Positions 33,491-41,911 of a DNA stretch of 64,000 nt are shown here, in pieces; the stretch's first letter is position 1, and every line of letters begins with the position of its first letter. The notes beneath the pieces are model-generated. The model ran no database searches. It was not told where the DNA came from and saw only the letters and a list, made by a program, of their open reading frames with translations. The stretch comes from an uncultured Blautia sp. (GTDB lineage: Bacteria; Bacillota; Clostridia; Lachnospirales; Lachnospiraceae): positions 7,753 to 71,752 of the forward strand of contig UQHF01000018.1 of the NCBI GenBank assembly GCA_900540785.1, in the 5' to 3' direction. The translations under genes were made by a program, and so were the position numbers.

Positions 33491-34414
33491 CTAAATATTC
33501 TCCCTTGTATTTTCTCTGTTTCGTCTGTCAAAATATTCCCGCCCAAGAGCCGCATCTGTAAAAATCTGCCGCCGAAGGGCTTCCAGAGACTCAAATTTCT
33601 TTTCCGGACGCTGATAATGGAGAAATTCCACTTTGCAATTCTGACCATAAAGATCCTCCTCACAGTCAAAAAGATGGGTTTCCACCCCCAGGAATTCTCC
33701 TCCTACTGTAGGCTTGTACCCGATGTTCGTCACACCGGAAAAGCATCTGTCTCCAAAATAAGACATCGTGGCATACACCCCGCAGGGCGGCATAAGCTTA
33801 TCTTTTGGTGGAATGATATTTGCAGTGGGGAGCAGAAGCTTGTGTCCCAGTCCTCTTCCATGTTCTACTGTTCCCTCTGCAAAGAAATTCATTCCCATAA
33901 GTCTCTGGAATTTTTCCATGTTTCCTTTTTTTAACTCTTCCCTTATATAGGTACTGCTGATTTTTCTGTGTCCTTCCATCTCTTTTGAAATGACATCTGC
34001 ATGAAAACCGTATTTTCTTCCCATTTCTTTCAAAAGAGACGGCGTTCCCTTTCTCTCATACCCGAAACGGTAATCCTCGCCTACTGCCACATATTTTGCC
34101 TGCAGATCTCCCACCAGGATTTCCTTTACAAAATTTTCGGCCTTTATATGGCGGATGCGCTCGTTTAATGGACACTCCAGAAGAATATCCACGCCCATTT
34201 CCTCCACAAGGCGGCACCGTTCCTCCCTGGACAGGATCATCTTTTCCGACACATCAAAAGCAAAAAGAACAGCCGGAAGCCCAAGCTCTTTTTTCTGTTT
34301 CAGAATGCTTTTTACAAGCTTCTGATGTCCTTTGTGAATGCCGTCAAACTTTCCGAGCGTAACTGCACTTTTGGGGAGACGTGGAAACTCTTCTGTTATT
34401 TTCAAGTATTCCAT
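33491..34414 (-). CDS. ribF: Bifunctional riboflavin kinase / FAD synthetase
   Basis: 307 residues. It phosphorylates riboflavin to FMN and adenylates FMN to FAD. The N-terminal adenylyltransferase domain has GKFDGIHKGHQKL and VGEDYRFGYERKGT; the C-terminal kinase domain has GHKLLLPTANI, VYAT and FLHYQRPEKKFESLEALRRQI. Both domains are complete. It is 15 nt downstream of truB, a conserved pairing in bacteria. Confidence 0.95.
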   Translation of the reverse strand: MEYLKITEEFPRLPKSAVTLGKFDGIHKGHQKLVKSILKQKKELGLPAVLFAFDVSEKMILSREERCRLVEEMGVDILLECPLNERIRHIKAENFVKEILVGDLQAKYVAVGEDYRFGYERKGTPSLLKEMGRKYGFHADVISKEMEGHRKISSTYIREELKKGNMEKFQRLMGMNFFAEGTVEHGRGLGHKLLLPTANIIPPKDKLMPPCGVYATMSYFGDRCFSGVTNIGYKPTVGGEFLGVETHLFDCEEDLYGQNCKVEFLHYQRPEKKFESLEALRRQIFTDAALGREYFDRRNRENTRENI

Positions 34415-34429
34415 ATGCCACTCCTATAT

Positions 34430-35314
34430 TTATACGAACATTTTCACAGGAAAATATTGCTGTCTTTTCTGCTTCCACTGATAAATCCCTGTAAAAACTC
34501 CGCTGCTTGTGTACATACGAACCCAGCCTTCTCTCACATCACCCTTTACAAGTCCCTCATGAAGAGGATTTCCATTTGCAAGAAGACGGTCCCCCTCTTT
34601 CTCTGCATATACAGCAGGATAAGAAGAAAGTACCTCCTCAATAGAAATGATCTTTTCTTCAATGGTTCCGGATTTCACTGCTTCCTCCGTCTCCTGAAGG
34701 GTCATACTCTGTTCCAGAGTAAAATCTCCGGATTTTGTCCGAAGGAGAGCTTCCATTGCTCCGCCGCAGCCGAGTTTTTCTCCCATATCATGACAAAGCG
34801 TTCTGATATACGTTCCCTTACTGCAGGAAACCCGCATTTTTACAAGCGGAAGATGGATTTCCAGAATTTCAATCTGATAAAAATGTACAGGGCGGGCCTT
34901 TCGCTCCACTTCTTTTCCCTCTCTGGCAAGCTCATACAGTTTTTTTCCATTCACCTTAAGGGCAGAATACATGGGAGGAACCTGAAGCTGCTCCCCTATA
35001 AAAGAAGACGCTGCGTTTTTAATTTCCTCCTCTGTTACAGAAACCTCTTTTTCTTTTAAAACAGTCCCTGTCATATCCTGTGTATCTGTGGAAACACCGA
35101 GGCGCATGACTGCCTCGTATGTCTTTTCTTTTTCTGTGAGAAGTTCCACAAGACGGGTCCCTTTCCCAAGAGCTACCGGGAGAACGCCTTCCGCCTCCGG
35201 ATCGAGCGTTCCCGTATGCCCTATTTTTTTCATATGAAGGATTCCGCGAAGCTTTGCCACTACATCATGAGAGGTATAACCTTTTTCTTTTCTGATTACA
35301 ATAATTCCATTCAT
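34430..35314 (-). CDS. truB: tRNA pseudouridine(55) synthase TruB
   Basis: 294 residues. It makes pseudouridine 55 in the T-loop of tRNAs. The catalytic Asp is in GHTGTLDPEAEGVLPVALG near residue 40; motif YEAVMRLGVSTDTQD and the C-terminal KGTYIRTLCHDMGEKLGCGG are kept. A short PUA-like tail is present. Located 9 nt after nrnA in the rimP operon. Confidence 0.96.
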   Translation of the reverse strand: MNGIIVIRKEKGYTSHDVVAKLRGILHMKKIGHTGTLDPEAEGVLPVALGKGTRLVELLTEKEKTYEAVMRLGVSTDTQDMTGTVLKEKEVSVTEEEIKNAASSFIGEQLQVPPMYSALKVNGKKLYELAREGKEVERKARPVHFYQIEILEIHLPLVKMRVSCSKGTYIRTLCHDMGEKLGCGGAMEALLRTKSGDFTLEQSMTLQETEEAVKSGTIEEKIISIEEVLSSYPAVYAEKEGDRLLANGNPLHEGLVKGDVREGWVRMYTSSGVFTGIYQWKQKRQQYFPVKMFV

Positions 35315-35323
35315 ATTCTGTTG

Positions 35324-36286
35324 TCAGTCATCCTGTTCCTGAAGCTGTTTTTCAATCTGAGCAGTAATATTATTTACCACATCGTACATGGAGCCGCGTA
35401 AATCGCAGCCTGCAGCTCTTGTGTGACCGCCGCCTCCGAAAAATACAGCAATTCTGCTCACATCAACTTTTCCGTTGGAGCGCATGGATACCTTAAATGT
35501 CTGGCTTTCTGTTTCATAGAGGAACAGGGCAACTTCTACGCCCTGCGTCAGACGGAGCTGGCTCACAATTCCGTCCAGATCCTTTCCGTCCACGCCGTAG
35601 AAATCCATATCCTTCTTTTTCATATAGCCGACAATACATTTTCCATTCTGAAGCATAATGCTTTCTGCAAGCACACGTCCCATTACCTGATTCTGGATGT
35701 ACGTCTTCTGATAAAAGGATTCATCAATGATCCTGCTGAAATTAAAGCCTGTTTTCATAAGCTCGCCTGCAATGCGCATGGTTTCCGGAGTTGTAGAAGA
35801 ATACTGAAACACACCGGTGTCATGTGCCATTCCCGTATAAATGGAAGCGGCAACAGAACGGTTTACCTTTTCTTTATCCAGAAGCCCGTAAAGCACCTCG
35901 CTGGCAGAGCTTATATCTCCCCGGATATAATTTATATCTGCAAATCCCGGATTACTGATATGATGATCGATACATACTGTTTTTTTCGCACTTTCAAAAT
36001 AGTCTCCTGCAGGTGCGATCCGCTCTTTTGCGCTTACATCGCAGGTGACAAAAAGGTCATATTCCTTTTTGCCTTCTGCTTCTGTTTTTATCTCGTCAAT
36101 CCTGTCAATATGACCAAATACCGGCTTTGGATTGTCAAGATATATATCGACCTGTATATCCGGATACCACTCCTTTATATACAGATACAGAGCCATGCAG
36201 GAGCCCACACAGTCCCCGTCGGGACGTATGTGGCCTGAAATAGCCATTGTCTTTACCTGCTCCAGTACCTCTGAAATATTATTCAT
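35324..36286 (-). CDS. nrnA: Bifunctional oligoribonuclease/PAP phosphatase NrnA (DHH family)
   Basis: 320 residues. NrnA degrades nanoRNAs and pAp. DHH motifs: GHIRPDGDCVGSC (about 18-30), DLFVTCDVSA, IDHHISNPGFAD, and DHHA1 GGGHTRAAGC near the C-terminus. The ATG at 36286 lies 15 nt after rbfA. Part of the rimP-infB operon as in most Firmicutes. Confidence 0.93.
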   Translation of the reverse strand: MNNISEVLEQVKTMAISGHIRPDGDCVGSCMALYLYIKEWYPDIQVDIYLDNPKPVFGHIDRIDEIKTEAEGKKEYDLFVTCDVSAKERIAPAGDYFESAKKTVCIDHHISNPGFADINYIRGDISSASEVLYGLLDKEKVNRSVAASIYTGMAHDTGVFQYSSTTPETMRIAGELMKTGFNFSRIIDESFYQKTYIQNQVMGRVLAESIMLQNGKCIVGYMKKKDMDFYGVDGKDLDGIVSQLRLTQGVEVALFLYETESQTFKVSMRSNGKVDVSRIAVFFGGGGHTRAAGCDLRGSMYDVVNNITAQIEKQLQEQDD

Positions 36287-36301
36287 ACGCGCTCTACCTC
36301 G

Positions 36302-36682
36302 CTATTCTTCTGTCTCCCTGCCGGAAGCGTCTTTCTTTGTCACATCGTCAATAAGTTTTGACATATTTACTCCGTATTCAATGGACTCGTCAAGAATAAA
36401 GCGGATTTCCGGAGTATTGCGAAGATTTAAGTTTCTGGCAAGCTGTCTTCTGATATAGCCCTCTGCGCTGGAAAGCCCTTTAATGGTGTCTTCCTTTGCT
36501 TCTTTTGAGCCAAAAACACTGATGTATGCCTTACATGTTTTTAAATCAGGAGCAACCTCCACAGCCATAACAGATGTCATAGGATGAATACGCGGGTCTT
36601 TGATCTCATTTCGGATGATCGTGCTTAACTCTTTCTGCACCTCTCCGTTAATCCTGGTATTCTTAATGCTGTTTTTTCTCAT
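36302..36682 (-). CDS. rbfA: Ribosome-binding factor A
   Basis: 126 residues. A KH-like protein that helps 16S rRNA 5' end maturation and cold adaptation. The family pattern KELSTIIRNEIKDPRI, TSVMAVEVAPDLKTCKAYISVFG and LRNTPEIRFILDESIEYG is complete. 13 nt after infB. Confidence 0.95.
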   Translation of the reverse strand: MRKNSIKNTRINGEVQKELSTIIRNEIKDPRIHPMTSVMAVEVAPDLKTCKAYISVFGSKEAKEDTIKGLSSAEGYIRRQLARNLNLRNTPEIRFILDESIEYGVNMSKLIDDVTKKDASGRETEE

Positions 36683-36695
36683 TTATGCCTCACTC

Positions 36696-39464
36696 CTATC
36701 TTGGCACTTCCACCATGATATATGCTTCTACCATATCATCTTCTTTTAAATCATTGAAGTTTTCAAATACAAGACCGCACTCGTATCCTGCTTTTACTTC
36801 TTTTACATCATCTTTAAATCTCTTGAGAGATGCAAGCTCGCCTTCGAAAATCTGCTCGCCCTCTCTGGAAATACGAACCTTGCAGTTTCTCTGGAAGTAT
36901 CCGTCCAGAACGTAGCTTCCTGCGATCGTACCGACACCGGAAGCCTTAAAGAGCTGGCGAACCTGTGCGTGACCGATCACCTTCTCCTCAAATACAGGGT
37001 CAAGCATACCCTTCATGGCAGCTTCCACATCTTCGATCGCCTGATAGATGACGCGGTACAGACGCATGTCTACGCCTTCCTGCTCTGCAAGCTGTTTTGC
37101 AGTCGCGTCCGGACGCACGTTAAATCCAATGATGATCGCATTGGAGGTTGCAGCAAGACTTACATCAGATTCATTGACAGCACCAACACCGCCATGAATG
37201 ACTTTTACTACAACTTCTTCGTTGGAAAGCTTTGTAAGACTCTGTTTTACGGCTTCCACAGAACCCTGTACGTCTGCTTTGATAATAAGAGGAAGCTCTT
37301 TTAAATCGCTTGCCTGAATCTGGTCAAAGAGATTGTCAAGAGAGAGCTTTCCTTTTGTCTCCTCAAGAAGACGGTTTTTATTCTCAGATACAAAGGCTCC
37401 TGCAAAATTTTTCGCCTCTTTGTCACTGTCAAAGGACATGAGGATCTCACCTGCATTCGGAACATCTCCGAGACCGAGGATCTCAACAGGAGTAGAAGGA
37501 CCAGCCTCTTTTACTCTGCGTCCCTTATCATCCATCATGGCACGAACCTTACCGCTGCATGCACCTGCCGCAATGAAGTCGCCCACATGAAGCGTTCCCT
37601 TCTGTACAAGAATCGTTGCCACAGGACCTTTTCCTTTGTCAAGCTGCGCCTCGATCACAAGACCGCGCACAGAACGTTTCGGATTTGCTTTAAGCTCGCA
37701 TACTTCTGCTGTCAGAAGGATCATCTCAAGAAGCGTTTCAATTCCCTCTCCTGTATGTGCAGATACCGGAACAAAGATCGTGCTTCCACCCCAGTCCTCA
37801 GGAATCAGTTCATACTCGGAAAGCTCCTGTTTTACGCGCTCTACATTTGCGCTTGGCTTATCAATTTTATTGATGGCAACAATGATCTCAACGCCTGCAG
37901 CCTTTGCATGGCTGATCGCCTCTACCGTCTGCGGCATCACACCATCGTCTGCCGCAACAACAAGAACTGCAATGTCTGTGGAATTTGCACCACGCATACG
38001 CATGGCAGTAAACGCCTCATGTCCCGGTGTATCCAGGAATGTGATCTTCTGGTCATTTACGTTTACGACATAAGCGCCGATATGCTGTGTGATTCCGCCT
38101 GCCTCGCCTCTTGTCACGCTTGTATTTCTGATCGCGTCAAGAAGAGAAGTTTTACCGTGGTCAACGTGACCCATGACACATACAACAGGAGGTCTTGGAA
38201 CCATCTTGGATTCGTCTTCCTCTTCTTCTTTCAGAAGCTCCTCGATCACGTCCACTTTTTCTTCCTGTTCTGCAATAATATCGTATTCCAGAGCAATTTC
38301 CTGCGCTTTTTCAAAATCGATCTCATGGTTTACCGTTACCATGATTCCCTGCATAAACAGTTTTTTCACAATAACAGACGGCTGCATTTTCATTGCCTCT
38401 GCGAGCTCGCGGATCGTCATTTTCTCCGGAAGCGTGATTTCCTTAACCTCCGGTTTTTTCTCTTCCTGTTTTGGCTGTGGAGCCGGTTTCTGAAGTGCTT
38501 TCGGAAGTCTCTGATTCTGGCGTCCGCCTCCCTGGTTCGGTCTTCTTCCGCCGCCCTGATTCTTCTCGAAATCTTTCTTCTTGTTCTTATTTTCTCTGTC
38601 GCGCTCTCTCTTGCTGTCTTTGGAAGTCTTGGTAAGCTCCGGTGCAAATGCCATATCTCCGGAACCACTGCTCTTTCTTCCACCCTGGCGTCCGCCTGCC
38701 CGGTTCTGACTGCCTCCGAAACGGTTGTCACGGCTGCCTCCGTCTCTTCCTTCACTTCTTCCCTGGCCGCCCTGTGGTCTTCCCTGAGAAAATCTTCCTC
38801 TGTTCTCCCGGTTTTCTCTGTTATCGCCAGGTCTTGCGCTGCGTCCTGCATTTTCTCCGCCTCTTGCCGGGCGGCTGTCTCTTCCCTCGCCATTTCTCGG
38901 AGAGCGGTTCTGGAAACGGGAGTTGTCTCTTCTCTCGCCTCTCTCTCCTGCACGGCTGTCTCTTGGTGCGCCTGTCCGGTTCTGTGCACCGTTGTTTCTC
39001 TCTCCGCCTCTTGCCGGACGGCTGCCTGCGCCCTCATTCTGTTTCTGAGAAGCGTTTCCCTGAGGAGCAGCCTTTGTCTCCTGTGCCTTTCCATTCTGCT
39101 GACGTTTTTCATTATTTCCCTGTGGGCGCGCCGTTTTTTTGTCACCTGCCGGTTTCTTTCTGTTTTTTCCTCCGTCACTTGCATTCTGTGCGTGGAATAC
39201 ACGGATAATGTTTTTCTTTTTCTTCGGTGTCTCCGCCTCTGCGTTCACCGCTGTTACCTTTTCTTCTGTCTTGGGAGTATCCAACTTTGTCATTTGCTCC
39301 TTTCCCATATTTCTAAATTTTTGTTTTACCATAGCCGCCTGTGCTTCGTCCACATTGCTCATGTGGCTTTTGACATCTACGCCGCCGGATTTTAAACATT
39401 CGATCACTTCTTTGTTCTGCCTGCCAAGTTCTTTGGCAAGCTCATGTACTCTGATTTTCGACAT
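36696..39464 (-). CDS. infB: Translation initiation factor IF-2
   Basis: 922 residues. A GTPase that brings initiator tRNA to the ribosome and joins the subunits. A small N-terminal domain (1-45) is followed by an extended disordered stretch (about 90-320) very rich in Arg, Gly, Asn and Gln, with repeated RPARGGE-type motifs. After a second IF2-N domain, the G domain starts at about 430 (GHVDHGKTSLLD; NKIDKP; DTPGHEAF). The C-terminal domains end in DDMVEAYIMVEVPR. The start follows AAGGAGGTATGTAA. Confidence 0.97.
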   Translation of the reverse strand: MSKIRVHELAKELGRQNKEVIECLKSGGVDVKSHMSNVDEAQAAMVKQKFRNMGKEQMTKLDTPKTEEKVTAVNAEAETPKKKKNIIRVFHAQNASDGGKNRKKPAGDKKTARPQGNNEKRQQNGKAQETKAAPQGNASQKQNEGAGSRPARGGERNNGAQNRTGAPRDSRAGERGERRDNSRFQNRSPRNGEGRDSRPARGGENAGRSARPGDNRENRENRGRFSQGRPQGGQGRSEGRDGGSRDNRFGGSQNRAGGRQGGRKSSGSGDMAFAPELTKTSKDSKRERDRENKNKKKDFEKNQGGGRRPNQGGGRQNQRLPKALQKPAPQPKQEEKKPEVKEITLPEKMTIRELAEAMKMQPSVIVKKLFMQGIMVTVNHEIDFEKAQEIALEYDIIAEQEEKVDVIEELLKEEEEDESKMVPRPPVVCVMGHVDHGKTSLLDAIRNTSVTRGEAGGITQHIGAYVVNVNDQKITFLDTPGHEAFTAMRMRGANSTDIAVLVVAADDGVMPQTVEAISHAKAAGVEIIVAINKIDKPSANVERVKQELSEYELIPEDWGGSTIFVPVSAHTGEGIETLLEMILLTAEVCELKANPKRSVRGLVIEAQLDKGKGPVATILVQKGTLHVGDFIAAGACSGKVRAMMDDKGRRVKEAGPSTPVEILGLGDVPNAGEILMSFDSDKEAKNFAGAFVSENKNRLLEETKGKLSLDNLFDQIQASDLKELPLIIKADVQGSVEAVKQSLTKLSNEEVVVKVIHGGVGAVNESDVSLAATSNAIIIGFNVRPDATAKQLAEQEGVDMRLYRVIYQAIEDVEAAMKGMLDPVFEEKVIGHAQVRQLFKASGVGTIAGSYVLDGYFQRNCKVRISREGEQIFEGELASLKRFKDDVKEVKAGYECGLVFENFNDLKEDDMVEAYIMVEVPR

Positions 39465-39501
39465 TTACATACCTCCTTCAGTAGCACGATGTCCTTTCGG
39501 A

Positions 39502-39816
39502 CTATTTTTCCAGTTCCTTCATAATTGCTTTCGCAAAATTTTCATCCTGTACGGCAAGACAGGCACGGTATTCTTTTCCCATTGCCCTGCCCAGGCTTTC
39601 CTTATCTCCATGAAAATAAATCGGAACCTGGTAAAAACTGCACATATTCCGAAATTTCTTTTTCGTGTTTTCAGAGGCATCTTCTGCTGCCACAACAAGA
39701 AATCCATTTCCTGTTTTCACCGATTTTTCAGTGGAAAATTCTCCGCTTACTGTTTTTCCCGCTTTTGTGGCAAGTCCTATCAAAGATAAAATTTTACTGT
39801 TTGTCAATCTGTGCAA
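39502..39816 (-). CDS. L7Ae/L30e/S12e/Gadd45-family ribosomal protein (YlxQ-like)
   Basis: 104 residues. The L7Ae fold binds kink-turn RNA. IGLATKAGKTVSGEFSTEKS and LVVAAEDASENTKKKF are typical of the infB-linked YlxQ subfamily. Its start overlaps the end of rnpM by 23 nt, implying coupled translation. Its exact RNA partner is not set by sequence. Confidence 0.88.
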   Translation of the reverse strand: MHRLTNSKILSLIGLATKAGKTVSGEFSTEKSVKTGNGFLVVAAEDASENTKKKFRNMCSFYQVPIYFHGDKESLGRAMGKEYRACLAVQDENFAKAIMKELEK

Positions 39817-40072
39817 ACTCCTTTTTCAGCTCTTCATAAACAGCTTCCGGGATCTGCGTCTTCAAAGACCTTTCCAGACCGCGATTTTTCATCGCCTTTT
39901 CCAGGCATTCTTCCGAGCGGCATATATAAGCGCCCCGTCCGTTCTTTCTGCCGGTAGCGTCAAGAAGGATTTCACCCTCCGCTGTTTTTAAGACTCTGAG
40001 CATTTCTTTTTTATTTTTCATTTCCCTGCAGCCGGTACACTGGCGCATGGGGATTTTTCCCTTTGTGCTCAT
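39794..40072 (-). CDS. rnpM: RNase P modulator RnpM (YlxR family)
   Basis: 92 residues. The YlxR fold has the MRQCTGCREMKNKKEMLR start and the GRKNGRGAYICRSEECLEKA core. In Bacillus this protein binds RNase P RNA and modulates its activity. The rnpB gene is about 16 kb away in this same window. Shares an ATGA overlap with nusA. Confidence 0.88.
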   Translation of the reverse strand: MSTKGKIPMRQCTGCREMKNKKEMLRVLKTAEGEILLDATGRKNGRGAYICRSEECLEKAMKNRGLERSLKTQIPEAVYEELKKEFAQIDKQ

Positions 40073-41277
40073 ACTTCTTCTGCCGCTTCTTCCGGCTCCT
40101 CTTCCAAAGTATCGTCAGAAGCAGTTTCCTCCTCAGAAATCTCTTCTGTTTCAAAAATCTCCTCATCTGCGGAAATTTCCTCTGCCTCGGAAGCTTCTTC
40201 TGATTCTGCCGGATCTTCCTCATAGTCATAGAAATCTCCGGATTCTCTTGCCTGTGTCTCACTCTTAATATCAATCTTAAATCCTGTCAGTCTTGCTGCA
40301 AGACGGGCATTCTGTCCTTCCTTGCCGATTGCAAGAGAAAGCTGATAATCCGGAACTACAACAAGAGCGGATTTCTCATCCGGGTCTGCCATAACTGCAA
40401 TTACTTTTGCAGGACTTAAAGCATTTTCAATTAAGATCGCCGGATTCTCATCCCAGTTGATAATATCAATCTTCTCTCCGCGAAGCTCATTGACAATGGC
40501 TCCTACACGGGCGCCGTTCATACCAACACAAGCACCTACCGGGTCTACGTCCGGGTCGTTGCTCCATACGGCGATCTTTGTACGGGAGCCAGCCTCACGC
40601 GCAATGCTCTTAATTTCCACAGTTCCGTCTTTTACCTCTGCAACCTCAGACTCAAACAGTCTCTTTACAAGTCCCGGGTGCGTTCTGGAAACAAGAATAC
40701 GCGGACCTTTTGGTGTATCCTTTACCTCCAGAATGTAAACTTTAATATGTTCTGTAGGTTTGAATACTTCTCCCTTTACCTGCTCGTTTTCACTTAATAC
40801 CGCATCTGCTTTTCCAAGGTTAATGCTTACATTCTTGCCCATTACACGCTGTACAATACCGGTTACTACTTCTTTTTCAATTCCGTAATACTGATCGTAA
40901 AGAACTTTTCTTTCCTCTTCACGGATTTTCTGAAGAATTACGTTCTTTGCATTCTGCGTTGCAATACGTCCAAATTCTTTTGACTGGATCTGTACTTTTA
41001 CAACGTCTCCCACTTCTGCATTTACGTTTATTTTCTGCGCTTCCGCCAGAGAAATCTCAAGTGCCGGATCTTCCACAAACTCGGCTACTGTTCTGTCTGC
41101 ATACACACTGAAGTCACAGGTTTCCGGATTAATGGATACATGTACGTTATCAGCCTTTCCAAAGTGATTTTTACATGCCTGAATCAAAGACTGCTCGATC
41201 GCCTCCAGAAGGGTATCCTTGCTGATATTTTTTTCCTTTTCCAGAACATCCAGCGCTTCCATTAACTCTCTGTTCAT
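40069..41277 (-). CDS. nusA: Transcription termination/antitermination factor NusA
   Basis: 402 residues. The N-terminal RNA polymerase-binding domain (1-~125), S1 (GIVQRVMGKNVSINLGKAD), and two KH domains (VGACVGMNGARVGAIVNELRGEKID; LAIGKEGQNARLAARLTG) are intact. From about residue 345 the protein continues in an acidic tail of some 55 residues, almost all Glu, Asp, Ala and Ser, without the E. coli-type acidic repeats. AGGAGGAAAAGAAAAAA precedes the ATG. Confidence 0.96.
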   Translation of the reverse strand: MNRELMEALDVLEKEKNISKDTLLEAIEQSLIQACKNHFGKADNVHVSINPETCDFSVYADRTVAEFVEDPALEISLAEAQKINVNAEVGDVVKVQIQSKEFGRIATQNAKNVILQKIREEERKVLYDQYYGIEKEVVTGIVQRVMGKNVSINLGKADAVLSENEQVKGEVFKPTEHIKVYILEVKDTPKGPRILVSRTHPGLVKRLFESEVAEVKDGTVEIKSIAREAGSRTKIAVWSNDPDVDPVGACVGMNGARVGAIVNELRGEKIDIINWDENPAILIENALSPAKVIAVMADPDEKSALVVVPDYQLSLAIGKEGQNARLAARLTGFKIDIKSETQARESGDFYDYEEDPAESEEASEAEEISADEEIFETEEISEEETASDDTLEEEPEEAAEEV

Positions 41278-41315
41278 TTTTTTCTTTTCCTCCTAATTTT
41301 GTTAAAAGCTGAGTT

Positions 41316-41780
41316 TTAAAATTCAATCGCCAGCCTGATGAGTGCAATGTCTTTTCTGTCAAAGGTTCTTGTCTCCTCATCTTCCTGGATCGTCACTGTA
41401 CTGCTGTCATATGCGGTTAAAACACCACAGAATTCTTTTTGTTTTTCGATTGGCCGGTAGGTCCGCACCTCCACCAGCTTGCCCATGCTTCTTGCAAAAT
41501 CTTTTTCTTTTTTCAGTGGTCTGTCAAGTCCCGGGGAACTGATTTCCATAATATAACTGTCCTCAATAAAGTCTTTTTCGTCCAGCTTATCACTGAAGAT
41601 ACGGCTTACTGCCTCACAGTCATTTACGGTGATACCGCCCGGTTTGTCAATATACCCCCGGAGATACCAGTTTCCCGCTTCTTTTACGTATTCCACATCT
41701 ACAAGCTCAAATCCGCAGCCTTCTACAATAGGAGCAAGAAGTGTTTCTGCATACTTCTCGTATTCCTCCCGCCTGCTCAT
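41316..41780 (-). CDS. rimP: Ribosome maturation factor RimP
   Basis: 154 residues. RimP is needed for 30S maturation. The pattern GCGFELVDVEYVKEAGNWYLR, DKPGGITVNDCEAVSR and YIMEISSPGLDRPLK is diagnostic. I chose the ATG at 41780, preceded by AGGTGGGAAAC, over an in-frame GTG three codons upstream that overlaps that site. It is the first gene of the operon running to the Na/Pi transporter. Confidence 0.95.
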   Translation of the reverse strand: MSRREEYEKYAETLLAPIVEGCGFELVDVEYVKEAGNWYLRGYIDKPGGITVNDCEAVSRIFSDKLDEKDFIEDSYIMEISSPGLDRPLKKEKDFARSMGKLVEVRTYRPIEKQKEFCGVLTAYDSSTVTIQEDEETRTFDRKDIALIRLAIEF

Positions 41781-41810
41781 GTTTCCCACCTGCCTTTCTC
41801 ATTTCAGCAA

Positions 41811-41838
41811 ATAGGAGTGGGCAAATGCCCACTCCTAT
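41811..41838 (-). promoter_or_regulatory. Perfect stem-loop in the leader of the rimP-nusA-infB operon
   Basis: ATAGGAGTGGGCA and TGCCCACTCCTAT pair perfectly over 13 bp with a 2-nt centre. It sits about 20 nt after the predicted transcription start and 30 nt before rimP. No U-tract follows, so it is not a classical terminator. Confidence 0.7.
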
Positions 41839-41865
41839 GCCGGTAACTTCTAAGTTTCTTTTTCT

Positions 41866-41894
41866 ATTCTAACACCAATATCCGGGAAATGCAA
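41866..41894 (-). promoter_or_regulatory. Sigma-A promoter of the rimP operon
   Basis: On the minus strand TTGCAT (41889-41894) and TAGAAT (41866-41871) are 17 bp apart, about 85 nt upstream of rimP. Confidence 0.7.
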
Positions 41895-41911
41895 GTCTTT
41901 TCCTGACTTTT

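Noticed and set aside
38640..39130. Repetitive stretch that could look like a repeat array
   Set aside because: The repeats encode RGG-like motifs in IF-2, have irregular length and no spacers, so it is not a CRISPR array or satellite.
37587..39395. A 602-codon open frame antisense to infB
   Set aside because: It is a shadow of the Arg/Gly-rich infB coding sequence; it has no ribosome binding site, and the translation is low-complexity without any family match.
41811..41838. The rimP leader hairpin as terminator of parC
   Set aside because: No U-tract on either side, and a good promoter lies between it and parC, so it belongs to the rimP leader.
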